Below, one piece after another: positions 21,368 to 33,489 of a stretch of 64,000 nt of DNA. Source of the DNA: Pyrenochaeta sp. MPI-SDFR-AT-0127. Taxonomy: Eukaryota; Ascomycota; Dothideomycetes; Pleosporales; Cucurbitariaceae. Within the stretch, counting starts at the first letter, position 1. Each line of letters opens with the position of its first letter. Under the pieces are notes generated by a model. The model saw only the letters and a program-made list of their open reading frames with translations, searched no databases and was not told the origin of the DNA. Location of the stretch: NCBI GenBank assembly GCA_020747015.1, contig JAGTJM010000044.1:203082-267081 (forward strand), written 5' to 3'. Position numbers and translations under genes: made by a program.

Positions 21368-23288
21368 ATGTCGACTTTCAACGCCTTCGGTCCTTTCCTT
21401 CGCCGGGCATGGACGTGCCGAGCATGTCTTCGGTTGCAACAACAGACACCACAGCGGCAAGGACTATGGCAGCAGCGTAATACGCTTTCCAGTAGGCTTG
21501 ATGTGCGAAGAACTTTAGCGACGAAGGTAGACGCGGCTGCGAAGCCAATTGAGAAAGCTAGCAAAAGGCGGAGACGGCTGTTGATTGTTGGAGGTGGAAT
21601 TGCAATTGGTGCGGCAGTGGTCACAATCAATGACGATGCAAAGCATGCATATGTTGCGGCACAGCGGAGCTACAGGGTCGTGGGAACGCTGGTTTTAAAC
21701 ATCAAAGAGTATGTGAAAGTCTCTCGCGGTTGGTGCAACGGAAGAGCTAATCAACTGTGCTATACAGCTATCGTGAGACCTTGAAGCGTGACTCCGAGCC
21801 AGACTACCCCGAGAAGTTGAAAGCCTGCCACCTACGATGCGCGAAACGTACTCTCCGCACACTCGAGAAGAATGGCTCCATCTTCATAAAGCTAGGACAA
21901 CATCTGAGCAGCATGAATTACCTCCTACCGAACGAATGGTGCGATACTTTCATCCCACTACAAGACAAGTGCCCTGTCTCGTCATACGAGTCGATACAAG
22001 AGATGGTCCGCCGGGATACAGGACTTGAGCTCTCGGATTTCTTCTCCGAGTTCGAGGAGCTGCCAATTGGCGCGGCGTCCCTTGCGCAAGTTCATCGCGC
22101 TACAGTTCGAGAAACGGGACAGAAGGTCGCGGTCAAAGTCCAGCATCCGGCTTTGGATGAGTGGGCAAAGTTGGATCTGGCGTTGACGAGCTTCACCTTT
22201 TCAACACTAAAGTACTGGTTCCCCGAATATGATCTCACATGGTTGTCGGATGAGATGCAGCTCTCCCTCCCGCAAGAACTCAACTTTGCGCGGGAAGGCG
22301 AAAACGCAATGAGGGCAAGAGAGTACTTTTCCCATGTTCACGATGCGCCGGTCGTAATACCGAAGGTCATCTGGGCGAAGCGCCGGATCCTGGTCATGGA
22401 ATATGTCTCAGGCTTCAGGACGGATGATTTGAAGAGTCTGGATGCGCAGGGGATTGATCGGGATGAAGTGAGCGCCGCTTTGGCGAGGGTGTTTAACGAG
22501 ATGATTTTTGGGACGAATGCGCCACTACACTGCGACCCTCATGGAGGGAATATCGCTATACGGTACAATCCAAACAGGCGTGGAAAAGCGAACTTTGATG
22601 TTATCCTGTACGACCACGGGCTTTACCGCGACATCCCAATGGATCTGCGCAGAAACTACGCGAAGCTGTGGCTTGCGGTTCTGGATGCCGATGAAGCTGG
22701 TATGCGAAAGTACGCGTATGAAGTTGCGGGGATTGGAGAAGAGCATTTCCCTCTTTTTGCATCTGCGATTACAGGACGTGACTACACGGTCCTGGCAAAG
22801 AAGGAAGCGGGTGCTGGAGGTGTCATGACGGCGAGGACTAATGAAGAGAAGAAGGTCATCGGAGATGCACTTGGAGAGGGCATGCTGGAGAGTTTGATTC
22901 AATTGCTCGGACAAGTGCCCCGAGTCATCCTATTGATCTTGAAGACCAACGATCTGAGTAAGTCTATCTCCAAGTTCCTTTAGCATCGATATGAAGGCTA
23001 ATGCAATGAATAGCACGATCCCTTGATGAGGGCCTACAAACCCGTCAAGGCCCTATGCGAACATTTCTCATCCTGGCGCGTTACGCCTCACGCACAGTGT
23101 ACGAGGAGTCACTAGATAACCTTTCTGGGAGTATCCTATGGCCAAGGAACTTCATTGCGTGGCTGAGTGCTTGGTCACGGCATATGAGGGTTGAACTGCA
23201 GCTTAGCTCATACGAGACATATCTTAAGCTCAGGGCGATGCTGGGGCTCCAGCAGATGGTGCTGGGAAGAGATAGCTTTCGAGAGTAA
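21368..23288 (+). CDS. MCP2: ABC1/ADCK-family mitochondrial kinase-like protein (MCP2/CQD2 type)
   Basis: Three exons: 21368-21708, 21768-22957, 23014-23288; 601 aa. The N-terminus is rich in Arg and Ser with few acids (RRAWTCRACLR), typical of a mitochondrial presequence, followed by a hydrophobic segment LLIVGGGIAIGAAVV (about residue 75), suggesting an inner-membrane anchor. The atypical kinase core shows the hallmark KxGQ motif (FIKLGQHLSS), the Ala-rich nucleotide loop (PIGAASLAQVHRA), the lysine motif (VAVKVQHP), HCDPHGGNI (catalytic-loop region) and ILYDHGLY (DxG-like metal motif). Family knowledge: yeast Mcp2/Cqd2 influences coenzyme Q and lipid distribution in mitochondria; human relatives are ADCK1 and ADCK5. 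Exon junctions preserve the frame (D|YRETL, TNDL|TRSLDEG). Confidence 0.92.
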
Positions 23289-24175
23289 GATAGATGGGCA
23301 TGTGTATACCCTGTACATTCACGAACATAGACTTCAAGATAACGCGTGTATATGTGGCAGTGCCGACTTGTGTGAATTGTGAGGCTCATTTTGATCGGTG
23401 ATGCAGCATTGATGTCATGTACCCTTGCCCAGCTGAAGGCGACGCTGAGGAGTGGAGATGTTGGCGGCGGATGGTCCCGAAGTATTGGCAGGTACGCGTT
23501 GTATAGGGGCTCAGATCAAGGCAAGTAGTGAGGCTATTTGGGGAAAACGTGATCGATTCGATCTGTATGGGCACTGGTATTGCTGCCCCTTGTCCCACTC
23601 GAATGATAAGCTTGCGTGTATGGAGGTGGCGGTGCAGCCGTTCTTCTCCATGTAGAGTGAAAGTCGCATAGGGGGGGATAAACCAAGTCAAGATTGATGC
23701 AGGGTTCTTCGCAAGGCTTTTTTTTTTTTGAAGTCGTGGATATGTATCAGTTGCACGTATATTGGCACGAGCTTATCAGCCTGACTGTCACATGCTTGGT
23801 GATGGGCGAGCATATCTGGATATCTGATCCAGCAAGGCGGAAGTCCCGGAAGACTGGATAAGCTTAGCATCTTGCATGTGGCGGTGTCCATTGCTGGATG
23901 GGTAGCAAGGTGCGTGGTCGAGCTGTGGCCGTGGAGGAACAGGTCTTGGTCGTTTGATGCCGTGTTTTCGGTGCGTTTGAAGCATGGTCATATGACCTGA
24001 GGATAGAGGGGCCTCAGAAGGTCAAGTGGCTTCGAAACACATGTTGAGGTACATGAGGAGGAGGCTGGCAGCCGTTGGAAACGTTTCAGGTGCACTCTGC
24101 GGCAGGGTGCGAAGGCCGTCAAGCGCGGTGGTTGTTGTTCATGGATGGCACATTGGCGCCGACAGGGAGGCGGAT

Positions 24176-24201
24176 GGGGGATGGGGGATGGGGGATGGGG
24201 G
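24176..24201 (+). repeat. Four runs of five G separated by AT (G-quadruplex motif)
   Basis: Runs of G5 at 24176-24180, 24183-24187, 24190-24194 and 24197-24201 with AT spacers. This is a 7-bp tandem repeat and a textbook G4-forming pattern with 2-nt loops. It lies about 670 bp upstream of the RSP5 start on the coding strand. Confidence 0.85.
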
Positions 24202-24320
24202 TTTGACATCATCGATGGCCGCGCTCAAACGGCCGCAGGCATGACAGACACGCGTACAAGTCTATGCTGGGGAGCGCTGGAGCGGTCTGTTTGATCTCAT
24301 GGCCGCCATGGAAGGCTGCG

Positions 24321-24378
24321 TTCTGGCAGTCTGTCCATTGTGGCAGTCTGGCAGTCTGGCAGTCTGTCGCTCTGGCAG
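24321..24378 (+). repeat. Imperfect TCTGGCAG tandem repeat
   Basis: Five occurrences of CTGGCAG or TGGCAGTC, in part head-to-tail with 8-bp period, in the RSP5 upstream region. No function is apparent. Confidence 0.7.
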
Positions 24379-24872
24379 CCGCCTTGCCTGTCGAATCGTT
24401 CGCGACCAGGGCGGGGCAGGCTCGTTAGCCGCCAAGGGCACCTCAGGCCTCAGTTCGCCGCTGTTGCCAGACCAGCTCGCCAGGCACTTTTGCACCGCGT
24501 GGGCGTTGGGACGCCGTCATAGCCGCACTCGACGGGTCGACTTGGAGCATTGCTTGCAGCCAGCGCAGGCGGGCTGAATAAGCGTCCGTCTGTTCCTGCG
24601 TGGCGGACCTTCCTCGGGGCAGTATCGCGAAGCTGCCCGCCGCATTGCCTTTGTAACCTGCGCACGGTTGGTTGCTCGCACAGCCCCATCTCCCTGCACC
24701 CTCGTCCAACGCCGCCCGCAGCCTGCGAGTAGCCTGCGAGAAACATCTTTCCATATCCACCACCCCCGACTCTGAGCAGCCCACGCCAAATCGCCGCGAG
24801 CTCTGAGAGCCGCATTCCCCTCTCCAACCTCCCCCCCTCCATCGACCCCTCTGCGGCCTGTCTCCGCGCATC

Positions 24873-27709
24873 ATGGACGGCGCTGGGCAGCCCAACCTGC
24901 GCATCACCAGTGCGTCTTACCCAAACCCGCACCATGGCCTCGAGCTCCACGGCAGGAAGCTGACAGCATTGTAGTTATTGCCGCCGATGGTCTCTACAAG
25001 CGCGATGTCTTTCGTATGTTGTTGCATGTCCAGCATGAGGTGATATATCGCTCATACATGTGGCTACAGGCTTCCCAGACCCTTTTGCCGTGGCCACGAT
25101 CAATGGCGAGCAGACGCGGACCACGAGCGTCATCAAGAAGACGCTGAACCCCTACTGGAACGAGAGCTTCGACATGTACGTCATGCCACGCTTTGCACCC
25201 TCCACATGTATTCGAGCTCTGCTGATACGTCGAAAAACAGGAAAGTCAACGAGGAGAGCGTCCTGGCAGTTCAGATCTTTGACCAGAAGAAGTTCAAGAA
25301 GAAGGACCAGGGCTTTCTGGGAGTCATAAATGTCCGCATAGGGTCTGTCATAGACCTCGATGCGGGTGGTGATGGTAGCCTCCTTCTGCTACGTAGCCCT
25401 GTTCCGCAAACTAACATGCTGCCAGAAATGCTCACACGCGACCTCAAGAAGTCGACTGATAACATGGTCGTCCACGGCAAGCTCATCCTTAACCTTTCCA
25501 CCAATCTCTCCACCCCTATCAGCCAAGGAGCCCAAAATGCTACCCGTCCGAGCGCGTCCCAGAACCCCTCCTTGAATGGCGCCATTCCTGGCGCTGCATC
25601 GACGCCACAGCAATCCACAACCAGCCTCCACCCTCCTGATGTGTATCCTGGCCAGCAACGACCGCAACCCCCGGCTCAAACAGCCTCACAGAGAATGCAG
25701 CAAGCCGTGCCAACACTGCCGCCCAGCGGTGGCCCACCGCCGCCAGCTCAGAATGGCGGCCCACCCCCTCGCACTGGAGCATACAGTGCCTTTGAGGACG
25801 CACAAGGGAGGTTACCGAACGGGTGGGAACGCCGTGAGGATCACCTAGGGCGAACATACTATGTCGACCATAACACCAGGCAGACCACCTGGATAAGGCC
25901 AGGAGCAGGGTTCAACGAGGCAGATCAGCGTACCGCCCTGGCAGCTCAGACGCAACAGGAGCGCACGCGACATCAAAACCGCATGTTGCCAGAGGACAGA
26001 ACTGGAGCGAACTCGCCAACGCCAGCCGATCGACAGCCGTCCCCGCCTGGTGGCTCTGCAAGCGCCGTAAGCATGATGGCAACAGGAGCAACAACCGCCG
26101 GAACTGGAGAGCTTCCGTCTGGATGGGAACAGCGACACACCCCGGAAGGACGACCATACTTTGTCGACCATAACACTCGAACTACGACGTGGGTGGACCC
26201 CCGCCGACAACAGTACATCCGCATGTACGGTGGCCAAGCAGCGAACGGCGGCAGCTCAATTCAACAGCAGCCTGTCTCTCAACTTGGACCATTGCCATCA
26301 GGGTGGGAAATGCGACTCACCAACACAGCTAGAGTATACTTTGTCGATCACAACACCAAGACTACGACCTGGGACGACCCGCGATTGCCCTCATCGCTCG
26401 ATCAGAACGTACCACAATATAAACGTGACTTCCGTCGCAAGTTGATCTATTTCCGATCACAACCAGCACTCCGCATTGTATCTGGACAGTGCCATGTCAA
26501 GGTCAGACGAACGCACATTTTCGAGGATTCATATCACGAGATCATGCGGCAGAGCGCTGCTGATTTGAAGAAACGACTTATGATCAAATTCGACGGCGAA
26601 GACGGTCTGGATTACGGCGGTCTCTCTCGAGAATTCTTCTTCCTGCTCTCTCACGAGATGTTCAATCCCTTCTACTGCCTGTTTGAGTATTCCGCCCACG
26701 ACAATTACACACTTCAGATCAATCCTCACTCTGGTATCAACCCTGAGCATTTGAACTACTTCAAGTTCATCGGACGCGTAGTTGGTCTAGCTATTTTCCA
26801 TCGTCGTTTCTTGGATGCTTTCTTCATTGGAGCGTTCTACAAGATGATTCTTAGGAAGAAGGTGGCCCTGCAAGACATGGAGGGTGTAGATGCTGATTTC
26901 CATCGCAATCTGGAATGGATGTTGTAAGTATTTGATTTTCATTCTGCATCAACGTATGAGCTGATTGGCTACAGGAATAACGACATCACGGATGCCCTCG
27001 AATTGACTTTTGCAACCGATGACGAGCGATTTGGTGAGACTGTTAGCATCGAATTGAAACCTGGCGGCGAGGACATTGAAGTCACCAATGAGAACAAAGG
27101 CGAATATGTCGAGTAAGTACATTGACCTACGAGTAGTGGTCAGCCACTAATCTACCGCAGACTCATCACAGAATGGCGCATTCAGAAACGAGTGGAAGAG
27201 CAGTTCCAGGCATTTGTCACTGGCTTCCACGAGCTCATTCCCGCAGACCTGGTGAACGTCTTCGACGAGCGCGAACTCGAGCTTCTTATTGGTGGTATCG
27301 CGGAGATTGATGTGGATGACTGGAAGAAGCATACCGATTACCGTGGCTACACCGAGAATGACGAGGTCATCCAGAACTTCTGGAAGTGCATTCGCAGCTG
27401 GGACGCAGAGCAAAAGTCACGTCTGTTGCAGTTTGCTACTGGTACCTCGCGTATTCCTGTCAACGGTTTCAAGGATTTGCAGGGTAGTGATGGGCCGAGA
27501 AGATTTACAATCGAGAAGGCAGGCGAGCCCAACCAGCTCCCGAAGTCTCATACATGGTACGTTGCTCTATTTGTTTTGGTCAGAACAGGATTCGCTGATA
27601 AGGACGCAGTTTCAATCGTCTTGATTTACCAGCGTATAAAACGTTTGAGGCGCTCAACGGAAAACTCACAATTGCCGTCGAAGAGACTGTTGGATTTGGT
27701 CAGGAATAA
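24873..27709 (+). CDS. RSP5: NEDD4-family HECT E3 ubiquitin ligase RSP5
   Basis: Eight exons: 24873-24909, 24975-25013, 25070-25175, 25241-25374, 25426-26923, 26975-27112, 27161-27556, 27610-27709; 815 aa (yeast Rsp5 809). It transfers ubiquitin to membrane proteins and their adaptors, controlling endocytosis. Domains in order: C2 (LRITIIAADGLYKRD ... FPDPFAV ... TLNPYWNE), a Pro/Gln-rich linker, three WW domains (LPNGWERREDHLGRTYYVDHN-type at about residues 235, 335 and 395, each with two Trp), then HECT. WW domains read PPxY motifs of adaptors. The catalytic Cys lies in LPKSHTCFNRLD; its codon TG|T is split by the last intron (27557-27609). The 51-nt intron 25375-25425 is a multiple of three and has no stop, so retention would insert 17 residues after the C2 domain. 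Confidence 0.97.
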
Positions 27710-29378
27710 ATAGTCTCTTGCGCTGACTGTTGAGCCTGGAATGACTGAAGTCAGACGTGAAGGACTCTGGGTCGATGTGGGAACACTACATACTTGGCTT
27801 TTGCGCCTGTGTACAAAATCTTGGGAGGAGAGAGAAGCACGTTTCGAACCTTGAAGGTTGTGCTCGATCACATATGGCTATTATCTCTGGGTGCGAGCAT
27901 TTTCTAATTTGGTTCTTTTCTGCTGCGTAATACATCGCATTGTTTGCCGTGCGCAAGATATAGGGCGTTGAAGGTTGGAGCGGCCGTAGGATAGCGCTTT
28001 TCTCGATATGAGCGCAATGTGAAATGTGATTTGCAACAATAGATGGCTGACACCACCATTGGAAGTGATGTGCATATTGAGTAGCTAACGTCTCTGAGTT
28101 CTAACTGGTTGTTCTCCAGCTGAAAGGACTCAATTTTTTCATGAGCCTGGATACGATATGCCGAGAATCTATTTTGTCAATGCAGCAAGTTGAAGAATGC
28201 GGTCAGCTCCCTTTTGTTTACGAGGAGGTTCCCTATATAAGGATGTTGCAAGTAGATGCACATCACGGCAGAAACATGGTAACCTGGGAATGACGAACAT
28301 GTGAAGCAAAATCTTATAGTGTTTAATGTCAGCGTAAATACTCCGAACGGAGCGATCACTTTCAATGTGCATCAGCTGTGGCTTCAAAGTTCGCAAAGCG
28401 AAATTGCGGGACTGTGCTCGTCGATCCACGGCTGCCATTAGATTGAGCAAAGCAGACAGAGCAGATTGTGCAAGTCCACATGCAAGATTGACAGTAGCCA
28501 GCATCGAAAGGCATGATAGGACTCGATGCTGTCACGAGACATGTGGAGGTGGAATCGCACGATAGCGTTTGTCCCGAGGTTTTCAAGAGCGGAAGAAGAG
28601 GCCGTGCTTGGCATCACTTCCCTTTCCGAATCTGCTGGGCCCTGATCCTGGACGGCAACCCCTACGCCCATCACTCTTTTCCACCCCTTCCCACCAATCA
28701 ACTCGGCGGCTGCACGATTCATGTCTCCAGAAGCGAGATGTAATCAACTCTATTCGGATCTCCAACCGTTCTCCCTGGTGTCGCACAACGACGTGTCAAC
28801 CGGCCCCAGAAGTCAAGATCCCCCGTGAGGTTGCATTAGCAGACTCGAGCAGCAGCAGAAGTATTGGGCCAGAGGCAAAATGTTCCAAAGAACGAGCTGG
28901 AAAGACGGATGCTGGTGCACATGGTGCATTGGCATCGCTAAAATTAGGCGGCTGGAACGGGCGAGCTAGAATCCATTGAGGTCCCACCATGCCCGCTGCA
29001 GCAGGCACCAGACGAAACAGGGTTAGGAGAGCTGGGATGGCGCATGGTGCATTGGTCAACGGCCAGGGAGTTTTCGTGCCTCTGGCTTGATGTTGACTCC
29101 GGGGAAGGGATGGGATGGACATGGGAGGCTATCCGTTCCCGATGTTTAAAATCTCCTTGTGCTCCCTCCCGCGGCCGCTCCTCCATTCCTCGTCGTCGTC
29201 CCATCAACCATCGTTGCGATACCTTCTCACACACCCTTCTTACAGTCCACCATTCGCTTTGGGCTTTACATCTAATTCTTTAATCATCCCTCGATACATT
29301 TTTCGACACAGGCTCCCCTGACTCAACGTCTTCCCGTCTTATACCAATCTCGACGCACCCTTCCGTCCAATCTTCAAT
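27710..29378. other. Intergenic stretch of about 1.7 kb
   Basis: No gene supported. Frames at 28169-28586 (minus) and 28569-28979 (plus) are short and without similarity. A 13-bp string CATGGTGCATTGG occurs twice, near 28920 and 29043. The last 150 bases are C/T-rich leader of the GPI-protein gene. Confidence 0.5.
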
Positions 29379-29991
29379 ATGCGTTTCTCCACCGCCATTG
29401 CTATTGCCTTCTCGGCCACTGCCAGCCTTGTCGCTGCGCAGGACAAGTGCCCTGCTCAAAAGTACGTTCCTAAGCTCTTGGCTCGCAAATCTCACGCCAC
29501 TGTCAATACTTTCTCAAATCGGTCCTTCATAAACAATCAATACTTCAAGGGAAGGGCTAGGGGCTAACACACTTGTTTCTAGCATCGTTGACGCCTGTCT
29601 CGCCGGCTACAAGTCGCGCATCGACGCTTGCAACGAGAAGCCCAATGACTTCATCTGCATGTGCGACGTCTACACTGACGTCCTCGTCTGCTACAACAAC
29701 TGCCCCAACAGCAACGAGAGGCCCCCGGTCCAGAACCAGGTCACCCAGTTCTGTAACGCCGCTGAGCCCCTCCGCGCCGCCGCCTCTGCCTCGATCGCAT
29801 CCGTTGCCTCTGTTGCCGCTACCCAGTCCCGCGCAGCCACCTCTGCTGCTTCAGCGACCGCTTCCGCTACCGGCACTGGAGGCGCTGCGTCGCCCACTGC
29901 CTCTTCCTTCCAGACTGGTGCTGCTAGCTCCTTCGGTGCGCCAGCTGGTGCTGCGTTGGTTGCGTTCCTCGGTGCTGCTGGATTCTTGTAA
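29379..29991 (+). CDS. GPI-anchored Cys-rich cell-wall protein
   Basis: Two exons, 29379-29461 and 29583-29991; 163 aa. A signal peptide (MRFSTAIAIAFSATASLVAA) is followed by a small domain with eight cysteines (CPAQN, VDACLAG, IDACNEK, ICMCDVY, LVCYNNC, QFC). After about residue 95 comes an Ala/Ser/Thr-rich stalk and a hydrophobic C-terminus (AALVAFLGAAGFL) that fits GPI-anchor attachment. It resembles the widespread fungal 'GPI anchored serine-threonine rich' family, which is CFEM-like in cysteine number but not clearly CFEM. Location is inferred to be plasma membrane or cell wall; no enzymatic motif is visible. The 121-nt intron falls between the codons for Gln and Ile of AQN|IVDAC. Confidence 0.85.
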
Positions 29992-30789
29992 AGGCGACAA
30001 CAGGTTTTTGGGGGGAGAGAAGTATTCTTTGTTTATACTGGTCAGGTGGTAGTGGTTGAATAGTATAGGATAATGCTTAATTGGACGCAACGCTTTCACC
30101 CATCTTCACATCTTGAACATTATGCTTTTTGAGAATGTATACAATTGCCTGCTGAGACAAAAAGGTTGCCGTGGCATGCCCTTGTGCACAGGCTAATGTA
30201 CAGACTCTATTGATGTTGTGCTGGCCAAGGTCATATCAACCTCAAGTGCTAGTGACATTGCATCCTCGGGGGCCCTCAAGAAAGTTTTACATTTATCATG
30301 GAAAACGCATAGGAACATGGCACACAGTTGACGTTGCGTAGCTGCACAAATGGAAGCTAGTTGAAGTTTGCTCCGAATCAGATGGGCAGCTGGCTTACAC
30401 GTCGTGAGAACGTGACGCGTTGTAACCATTTACGAGCCTTGCATCCTCACCAAAGACACAGCAATCAAACCCGTCCAAAATCCAGTCGGTTTCGAGTACA
30501 CAGAATATCTGCAAGTAGATGCGCGTCGACGTGGTCGCGGCCCTCTGATCGCCACAACCTAGCCTCCACCTGCGGCCATTCCGCTCATTCGCCAGCAAAA
30601 GCCGCCCAAAACAACGAAGCTATTTTTGTCAAACTGCGACTGCGCTGACTGGCACTTGACCTTCTATTTCCCTTTTTCCCCTCCACTGCAACAGCGCCGT
30701 CAAAGCTACGCCCTGCCAAACTCAAAACAGAAGAAGAAGGGAAAGTACCCATCAAGCCTCAAGATTAGCTAGGCAGATTTCTTTCAATC
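29992..30789. other. Intergenic stretch between GPI-protein and SERF genes
   Basis: No supported gene; only short shadow frames such as 30193-30429 (minus). Confidence 0.5.
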
Positions 30790-31229
30790 ATGGCACGTGG
30801 AAATCAGCGCGACAAAGCTCGTGAGAAGAACCTCAAGGCCGCTGCTGGAACGGTATATCTCTGCCCCCCCCCCCCCCCCGCCTCCGACTTGCTAGGACAA
30901 GGAAGAATCCATATGCTAACTAAACGTGTTGCAGAAATCTAAAAACAATGTTCGTCTACTCGCTTTCTAGTTCGATACTTGGGGGCAGAGGCTAATCGAG
31001 CAAAAACAAATAGCAATCTGGCACAGAATTTGCCCGGACCAAGGAAGACCAGGCGGCAATTATGCGGGCAAAGCAGGCTGCTGGTAACGTTCTCCCTCGC
31101 TTTCTGCCAAACATCCAACTGGAACCCTTTTTTTTTTGGTTTTCCTTCACTCGTGGTAGTGGTCATATGGCTAACTTTTTGTGTGAAGCCGAAGCGAAGA
31201 AAGCCGGTGAAGGTGCTGCCAAGAAATAA
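30790..31229 (+). CDS. SERF/4F5-family small basic protein
   Basis: Four exons, 30790-30852, 30935-30949, 31014-31083 and 31189-31229; 62 aa. The N-terminus MARGNQRDKAREKNLKA is diagnostic for the SERF/4F5 family (PF04419). The middle carries SGTEFARTKEDQAAIM, and the tail is Ala/Lys-rich. In animals and yeast these proteins bind acidic partners or RNA and affect protein aggregation; the role in filamentous fungi is unknown. Exon 2 is just 15 nt. The first intron holds a run of 16 C residues (30864-30879). Splice sites are GTATAT, GTTCGT and GTAACG; the GTTCGT donor is the weakest call, so the exact centre (KSKNN|QSGTE) is less certain than the ends. Confidence 0.85.
30864..30879 (+). repeat. 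Poly-C tract (16 C) in first intron of the SERF gene
   Basis: Uninterrupted run of C just downstream of the donor site; likely length-polymorphic and error-prone in sequencing. Confidence 0.9.
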
Positions 31230-31827
31230 GCTTCTTGTCTCGCCCGCCCCAAACGAGTTGCACGCTGAGCGACATGGAAACCGCGCGAGATGGCGATCGG
31301 GTGTAGACGTGTTGAGTAGAATATGATATCAGGAGGACGGAGTCTTTTTAAACTGGGTTCTTTGATTGCGAGGTGCTGAGGTGTGTGTGTGTCTGGACTA
31401 GCTTTGGGTGTCCCGACTTTTGGAAGAATACACCGATTTTGCGCTTTCAGATGCTGTGATGACTCCTGCCCACTGCACCCTTTTTGAATCTACGACATGT
31501 CTCCGAACACCTGGTCATGGCTGACGCGGTGTAGTTGAGTCAACGCTGCACAGAAGTGACAAGTGTGAATTGCGATCTCTTGGATTCGATTCTATGCTTT
31601 AACTACTTTTACAATCAAGTCAAGTACCTCGACCGCGTACACAACTTTCGCAGGTGGTGGATTACGGTATAATGCTAACGCCCCTGGAATCCCCCTTCAA
31701 ACAATAAAATGGTATAAAGGTCGACATGCCACTCAGAAGCCCGTCGGTACCCATCATCAGAAGCCAAATTTCATCATTCCGCCGCGTGCTGGAGTCATTA
31801 CTATTCTCCAGTCTCTTTCGTCTACGT
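31230..31827. other. Convergent intergenic region
   Basis: Spacer between the 3' ends of the SERF and cupredoxin genes. Nothing recognisable. Confidence 0.5.
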
Positions 31828-32675
31828 TTATGCGATCATGCCGGGGAAGCCGCCGAAGTTGCTGATGGCAGCCGTCTCGGGGAAAGAGTTCATGCCGCAC
31901 AAGCACTGGCATGAGCAGGCCTGGCCTTGGCCGTCTTGACCGGCACCAGCAACGACTGTGGCAGTGGCGAGGGCGCCCGACTGAGCGCCTGTTGGTGCGG
32001 CACCTCCAGCTGCGACGGTGACGGTTGTTGGGGCAGCAGCGGCATTGGGGTCAACGTTCTGGAGAGCGCCGGGGACAAGAGTGGTTCCGTTTGTGCTGAT
32101 GGCGAGTTGCTTGAAGTTCGCCATGGTCTTGTCGCCAGCGGTGGCGGCGTTGATGCTGAAGACCATGCCCTTGCCGCAATGGATACCGTTTTGTTGTTTG
32201 CAGTAGAACCCTAGTCAATCATGTTAGCTATGTCGGCTTCGTGGCGATGCGTTGAAAAACATACAAAGTGCCTCAGTGGTCTCGACGGTCATGTTCCATG
32301 TAACGCCTGCCTTGCCCTCGGGGTTGGGCATGAAGCCGGAGTCCAGTCCTCCTTCCTTCTTCCTGCAAGGGTCGGCAAAGGTCGATTGAGTCGCGGTATG
32401 GTTCTTCTGCATGAAGATAAACATGACCATGTCGCCGACGGCTGCGGTGATCGATTCGGGTGTGTATCCAAGGACTGGGGCCATTCCTGTCTCTACGGGC
32501 TTCAATCCACCAACGACGACCTTATTCTGTTAGATACAACTTGATAGATCTCACACCAGACTTCGCTTACAGTATGTGTCGATGGGCCAGATGGTGCAGC
32601 AGACTGGAGGCTCATGACCTGCATCTGGGCGGCGGCGATGCTGGCCGCGATGGGTAGTGCTGTGAAGTACTTCAT
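31828..32675 (-). CDS. Secreted cupredoxin-like extracellular protein
   Basis: Three exons (transcribed right to left): 32571-32675, 32265-32520, 31828-32210; 247 aa. A signal peptide MKYFTALPIAASIAAA is followed by a plastocyanin-like domain: THTVVVGG, LGYTPESITAAVGDMVMF, NHTATQSTFADPC, then WFYCKQQNGIHCGKGMVF. The His, Cys, His and Met positions fit type-1 copper ligands of the fungal serine-rich cupredoxin family. The C-terminal 70 residues are Ala/Gly/Thr-rich and end with a tight cysteine cluster (ACSCQCLCGM) before the stop, without an obvious GPI signal. Function in the family is unsettled; extracellular redox or copper binding is inferred. Confidence 0.85.
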
Positions 32676-33489
32676 TATGACTAGATTGTGTGTTGTTGGT
32701 AAATTCGAAAAGAGCGTAAGTGCCTGCACTGCAAGCAATAGAATTTACGGGTGAAGGTAGAAAGGAAGGATTGAAAGGGCACTACGAGGGCCGGCTCGGA
32801 CAGTAAGGCGATGAAGAGAAGGACACGAAAGAGAGTGGAGCACCGGCACCGAGATAGTTATGAGGCAGAACGGTTGTACGGTTAGATTGTGCCTGGGACA
32901 TCTACTGCTTAAATCCACGCATGAAATTGGGGGTATGATGGGCGGCAGGCAGGCCGGACACATGGCGAAACATTGCACCCCTCCTGCTGGGCATGCACTG
33001 CAGGAAACAGGACGGCGGAAGCAAAAATGAACAGATTTTGGCGACGCGCGCTCGCTTGTCAGTGGTGGCAGGGTACTTTGACGCTCCAACTGTTGGAGGT
33101 GGGTTCGAGATTGTCGCGGATGTGTCGCAGATCTGTCTCGCTTGACGCAGGGACAGTCCCAATTGGGCAATCCAAGCAACCCAAGATCTTATCGCAACGG
33201 AACAAACTGTGGAGGTGCCTGAAAGGAGAGGCTGGAAGATGGCCGCGCCGCATGAAAGTTTGGTACCCATCATCTCGCGGCCTGCGATCCCGAGTTATGT
33301 GAGGCACAACCCGTTGGCGGTAAGTCGCGCGCAAGGATTTGGCGACCATGTACCTCGCTCTCATTGGCCCATGGCAGTGACTTTTCCGGCCTCTGTGGGC
33401 TTGACGTTTTGCGTGCTGCTCAAGAGACATTTAATATCCACAAATGTCGTGGGCACTGCCTCCATCAATCGTCATTTCATTCGCTACTG
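32676..33489. other. Intergenic stretch between cupredoxin and SMN genes
   Basis: It carries the cupredoxin promoter (minus gene start at 32675) and the 3' end of SMN. No gene was recognised. Confidence 0.5.

Larger units (their letters stand above)
23289..24872. other. Intergenic stretch upstream of RSP5
   Basis: No supported gene. GC-rich shadow frames at 24443-24950 (minus) have odd composition. It contains a T-run near 23718, a G-quadruplex motif and a TCTGGCAG tandem repeat (listed separately). Confidence 0.5.

Noticed and set aside
24443..24950. Overlapping minus-strand frames of 154 and 166 codons
   Set aside because: Lie across the RSP5 leader and first exon in GC-rich sequence; no protein family recognised.
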